NCBI GenBank assembly: GCA_900759105.1
Contig: CAAETY010000120.1
Span: forward strand, 1-35,780
DNA: 35,780 bases
Source: Peptococcaceae bacterium
GTDB lineage: Bacteria > Bacillota > Peptococcia > Peptococcales > Peptococcaceae
Direction of reading: 5' to 3'
Positions 33,227 to 35,780 of this stretch are shown piece by piece. Positions within the stretch are counted from its first letter, which is position 1. Every line of letters begins with the position of its first letter. A program made the translations under genes and the position numbers. Below the pieces are notes generated by a model. It had not been told where the DNA came from. It searched no databases and saw only the letters and a list, made by a program, of their open reading frames with translations.

Positions 33227-33859
33227 ATGTATATTAACAAAAACTTTTTGGATTTTATGTTTTCTGGAAAAATGCATTACCAAGGTGCACTTGAAAATCA
33301 TTTCATTGTAAAGGAACCGATTGGGGTATTATTAGTTACTAAGGGTCGTATAGTAATGGCAGACCCTTATGCAATTAACTACGGTATCGTTGTTAGTGAA
33401 GATATCGCAAACGGAAAACACCCTGTGAGCATTTTGACAGCACATATTCCGCCACATGATGAAGTAAAAGTTGCCGGATTTTTAATGCAATTTGATGAAG
33501 AGGCAGTTCCGGATGAATGGAAAATGTGCTTACCTAGCTTTGTGGATGAAGCGGAGCTCCCAGAAGATGGATACTATGGTATTCAAACCGAAAGTGGTAA
33601 TTTAACCGTTTGTGCTGAACAAACAGTTGGCTGGTTGTTAGAACATGTTGAAGAATCTGCAGAAGTTTTGAAAGATATCGAAAAACAAATCAGTACCACA
33701 TATTTTGAAAACGGTGGCGTTGCAAATACTATACTTCCAGGGCTGGAAGTGAATCTCATTACCATGGTAGGTAGCGAAGCACAAGGTTTCCCTGCATACT
33801 GGGGCTACAAAGATGGTAAGGTTGTTTGTATGGCTATCGATTTTCTTGTGGTTGATTAA
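33227..33859 (+). CDS. DUF4241 domain protein
   Basis: 210 residues behind GGAAGGAAG. The family pattern is visible: an N-terminal strand pair ending in GRIVMADPYAINYG, a VAGFLMQFDEEAVPDEWKM block, the central GYYGIQTESGNLTVCAE, and a C-terminal GFPAYWGYKDGKVVCMAIDFLVVD. DUF4241 proteins have no established function; some relatives lie near immunity-protein genes. No signal peptide. It starts 17 bases after the secG terminator, so low read-through expression or an unseen promoter is likely. Confidence 0.8.
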   Translation: MYINKNFLDFMFSGKMHYQGALENHFIVKEPIGVLLVTKGRIVMADPYAINYGIVVSEDIANGKHPVSILTAHIPPHDEVKVAGFLMQFDEEAVPDEWKMCLPSFVDEAELPEDGYYGIQTESGNLTVCAEQTVGWLLEHVEESAEVLKDIEKQISTTYFENGGVANTILPGLEVNLITMVGSEAQGFPAYWGYKDGKVVCMAIDFLVVD

Positions 33860-33871
33860 TGCAATTTGTGC

Positions 33872-33900
33872 TTGACTGTTGCACCATAAATCAGTAAGAT
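33872..33900 (+). promoter_or_regulatory. pyrG promoter
   Basis: TTGACT (33872-33877) and TAAGAT (33895-33900) with an exact 17-base spacer. The predicted start is G33907, giving a transcript beginning GGGC. Confidence 0.75.
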
Positions 33901-33906
33901 ATTATA

Positions 33907-33975
33907 GGGCACTCTTGTAACAAAGAGCCGTTTTTTAGTACACTCGTCCCTATTCGAACGAATAGGGATTTTTTT
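33907..33975 (+). promoter_or_regulatory. pyrG attenuation leader
   Basis: The leader starts GGGCAC, holds a first hairpin (CTCTT 33912-33916 with AAGAG 33923-33927) followed by six T, and then a strong terminator whose 5' arm contains CCC. In B. subtilis, pyrG RNA starts GGGC; when CTP is scarce the polymerase adds extra G residues, which pair with the C/U-rich terminator arm and allow read-through. The same parts are here; the mechanism in this organism is inferred. Confidence 0.65.
33947..33975 (+). terminator. Leader terminator in front of pyrG
   Basis: TCCCTATTC (33947-33955) pairs with GAATAGGGA (33960-33968), loop GAAC, then seven T. It ends 26 bases before the pyrG start codon, so it must be bypassed for expression. 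Confidence 0.88.
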
Positions 33976-34001
33976 GTTATATAAGTCAAGGAGGAGCATT
34001 T

Positions 34002-35603
34002 ATGACAAAATATATCTTTGTAACCGGTGGGGTTGTATCATCGATTGGGAAGGGGATCGTTGCAGCATCATTGGGCCGTCTTTTGAAGAATAAAGGGTAT
34101 AAAATTACTATTCAAAAATTTGACCCTTACATTAACGTTGACCCTGGTACGATGAGCCCATATCAACACGGTGAAGTATTTGTTACTGAAGACGGGAGTG
34201 AAACTGACCTCGATTTGGGGCACTATGAACGTTTTATTGATATTAACTTAAATAAATACTCCAACGTGACCACCGGTAAGGTGTACTCTGAAGTTATCCG
34301 TAAAGAACGTCGCGGTGATTACCTTGGCGCTACCGTACAGGTTATTCCTCACATTACCGATATGTTAAAGGAAAAAATTCGTCGCGCAGGGGAAACCTCT
34401 GATGCTGAAATTGTTATCACCGAAGTAGGTGGGACTGTAGGGGATATTGAATCTACGCCGTTTATTGAAGCAATTCGTCAAATGAAGAGTGCTGTTGGTG
34501 CAGATAATGTGTTGTATATCCACACCACCTTGGTACCATATTTGAATGCGGCTAGCGAGATGAAGACAAAGCCAACCCAACACAGTGTAAAAGAATTGCG
34601 TGGGATGGGGATTCAACCGGACATCTTGGTTGTTAGAACCGAAAAAGCAATGAGTGAAGGCATGCGTGATAAGCTCGCTCTTTTCTGCGACGTAGAACCG
34701 GAAGCTATTATTGAATCTCGTGATGCTGATGTACTTTATCAAATTCCATTGAACCTTCAAGCACAAGGCATGGATGATATTGTATGTCGCAAGTTAAAAT
34801 TAGAACAAAAGCCTGCTGACATGTCAGCATGGGTTGAATTGGTTGAACGTATTAGAAAAATTGACCAAACTGTACATATTGCTCTTGTAGGTAAGTATGT
34901 ACAACTTCATGACGCATATCTCTCAGTAATCGAGTCCCTCAATCACGCCGGTTTCTATCATGATGTAGAAATCAAGATTGATTGGATTGATGCTGAACAG
35001 GTTACCAAAGAAAATGCTGCTGAAATTCTCAAAAATGCAGATGGCATTTTGGTTCCTGGTGGCTTTGGTGAGCGTGGGATTGAAGGGAAAATTAATGCGA
35101 TTCAATATGCTCGCGAAAATAAAGTGCCATTTATGGGGATTTGCCTTGGGATGCAAATGGCTGCAATTGAATTTGCACGCAACGTTCTTCATTGGGACGA
35201 TGCTAACTCTGCTGAATTCGATAAACACACACCACACAATATCATTGACCTGATGGTAACTCAAAAGGATGTTGAGAATATGGGTGGTACCCAACGCTTG
35301 GGTCAATATCCATGCCGTTTGGTTGAAGGAACCTTGGCACGCGAATTGTATGGTTGTGAAGAAGTTGGCGAACGTCATCGTCATCGTTACGAATTTAATA
35401 ACGATTTCCGTGAAATCTTCACCAATAATGGGATGGTATTCTCTGGTCTTTCTCCAGATGGTCGTTTGGTTGAAATTATCGAGTTACCGGATCACCCATT
35501 CTTTATTGCAAGTCAATTCCATCCTGAATTTGTATCTCGTCCAAACCGTCCGCAAAGTATTTTTAAAGGCTTTATTGGGGCTGCGAAGGAGTATAGTAAG
35601 TAA
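34002..35603 (+). CDS. pyrG: CTP synthase
   Basis: 533 residues behind AAGGAGGAG. It aminates UTP to CTP with glutamine. The N-terminal synthase domain shows GGVVSSIGKGI (9-19) and DPYINVDPGTMSPYQHGEV; the C-terminal glutaminase has nucleophile Cys381 (GICLGMQ) and the SQFHPEF His-Glu block near 513. Full length. It is expected to be regulated by CTP through the upstream leader. Confidence 0.97.
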   Translation: MTKYIFVTGGVVSSIGKGIVAASLGRLLKNKGYKITIQKFDPYINVDPGTMSPYQHGEVFVTEDGSETDLDLGHYERFIDINLNKYSNVTTGKVYSEVIRKERRGDYLGATVQVIPHITDMLKEKIRRAGETSDAEIVITEVGGTVGDIESTPFIEAIRQMKSAVGADNVLYIHTTLVPYLNAASEMKTKPTQHSVKELRGMGIQPDILVVRTEKAMSEGMRDKLALFCDVEPEAIIESRDADVLYQIPLNLQAQGMDDIVCRKLKLEQKPADMSAWVELVERIRKIDQTVHIALVGKYVQLHDAYLSVIESLNHAGFYHDVEIKIDWIDAEQVTKENAAEILKNADGILVPGGFGERGIEGKINAIQYARENKVPFMGICLGMQMAAIEFARNVLHWDDANSAEFDKHTPHNIIDLMVTQKDVENMGGTQRLGQYPCRLVEGTLARELYGCEEVGERHRHRYEFNNDFREIFTNNGMVFSGLSPDGRLVEIIELPDHPFFIASQFHPEFVSRPNRPQSIFKGFIGAAKEYSK

Positions 35604-35648
35604 TAGTATAATTAAATAACAGCGCATGCGTTGTTTTAACAAAAGTGA

Positions 35649-35681
35649 GTCCTCACGATGAATCATCGTGAGGACTTTTTT
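35649..35681 (+). terminator. Terminator after pyrG
   Basis: GTCCTCACGATG (35649-35660) pairs perfectly with 35664-35675 around AAT, then six T. Confidence 0.92.
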
Positions 35682-35688
35682 GTTTTTG

Positions 35689-35702
35689 TAGGGTCGTGAC
35701 CC
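35689..35702. repeat. Palindrome AGGGTC-GT-GACCCT
   Basis: Perfect 6-bp arms between two convergent terminators; followed at 35709-35723 by a GC-alternating stretch (GCGCGCGAGAGCGCG) that is also self-complementary. Role unknown. Confidence 0.45.
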
Positions 35703-35729
35703 TGTTGAGCGCGCGAGAGCGCGTGAAAC

Positions 35730-35754
35730 AAAAAACCACCCGCTATGCGGGTGG
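35730..35754 (-). terminator. Terminator of a minus-strand gene beyond the right edge
   Basis: CCACCCGC (35736-35743) pairs with GCGGGTGG (35747-35754). On the minus strand a run of six T follows. This implies a minus-strand gene ending near or just right of 35756. Confidence 0.8.
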
Positions 35755-35780
35755 AGTCAAAGCGTTAAACGCAAAAACGC

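Overview
The window reads as chromosome of a low-to-mid GC member of the Bacillota (Firmicutes). Nearly every gene has a strong AGGAGG-type ribosome binding site, intrinsic terminators with long T tracts are plentiful, GTG and TTG starts occur, and the gene families (Clostridia-type PstS, DUF1836, DUF3783, class B3 PBP) are typical of anaerobic Clostridia or Negativicutes. I cannot name the genus from sequence alone.

Region 1 (1 to about 3405) is the right end of an integrated mobile element, visibly richer in GC than the rest. It carries a sigma-70-like small regulator, a small conserved element protein and a large serine recombinase of the TnpX type. A 16-bp motif occurs three times, once upstream of each gene. 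The element abuts a minus-strand AraC-family gene whose C-terminal acetyltransferase-like part is cut off, so the insertion probably broke that gene.

Region 2 (about 4180 to 10900) is one phosphate-scarcity operon: pstS, pstC, pstA, pstB, phoU, a PhoP/PhoB-type response regulator and a PhoR-type histidine kinase. The genes overlap or nearly touch and the operon closes with a bidirectional terminator. The PstS protein has its two halves in swapped order relative to the classical family.

Region 3 (10900 to 23600) holds short, mostly single-gene or two-gene units: two DJ-1/PfpI proteins, a small membrane coiled-coil protein, a DUF1836 regulator, a thiamine-binding-like (UPF0045) protein, a lipoprotein penicillin-binding protein, a split LysO-type exporter, a Bax inhibitor-1 family protein, a DUF3783 gene overlapping an arylsulfate sulfotransferase, an IMP dehydrogenase closely resembling the protist Tritrichomonas enzyme, a glyoxalase, and the replicative helicase DnaB.

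Region 4 (23600 to 28000) has a roughly 415-base untranslated stretch with palindromes and a G-rich patch, then an aminotransferase with strongly optimised codons, an unrecognised minus-strand gene, and a divergent prepilin peptidase / PilT-like ATPase pair.

Region 5 (28000 to 35780) is the lower glycolysis operon pgk-tpiA-gpmI-eno followed by secG, a DUF4241 protein and pyrG. The pyrG leader starts with GGGC and ends in a terminator just before the ribosome binding site, the arrangement expected for CTP-sensitive attenuation. The window ends in back-to-back terminators facing a gene that lies beyond the right edge.
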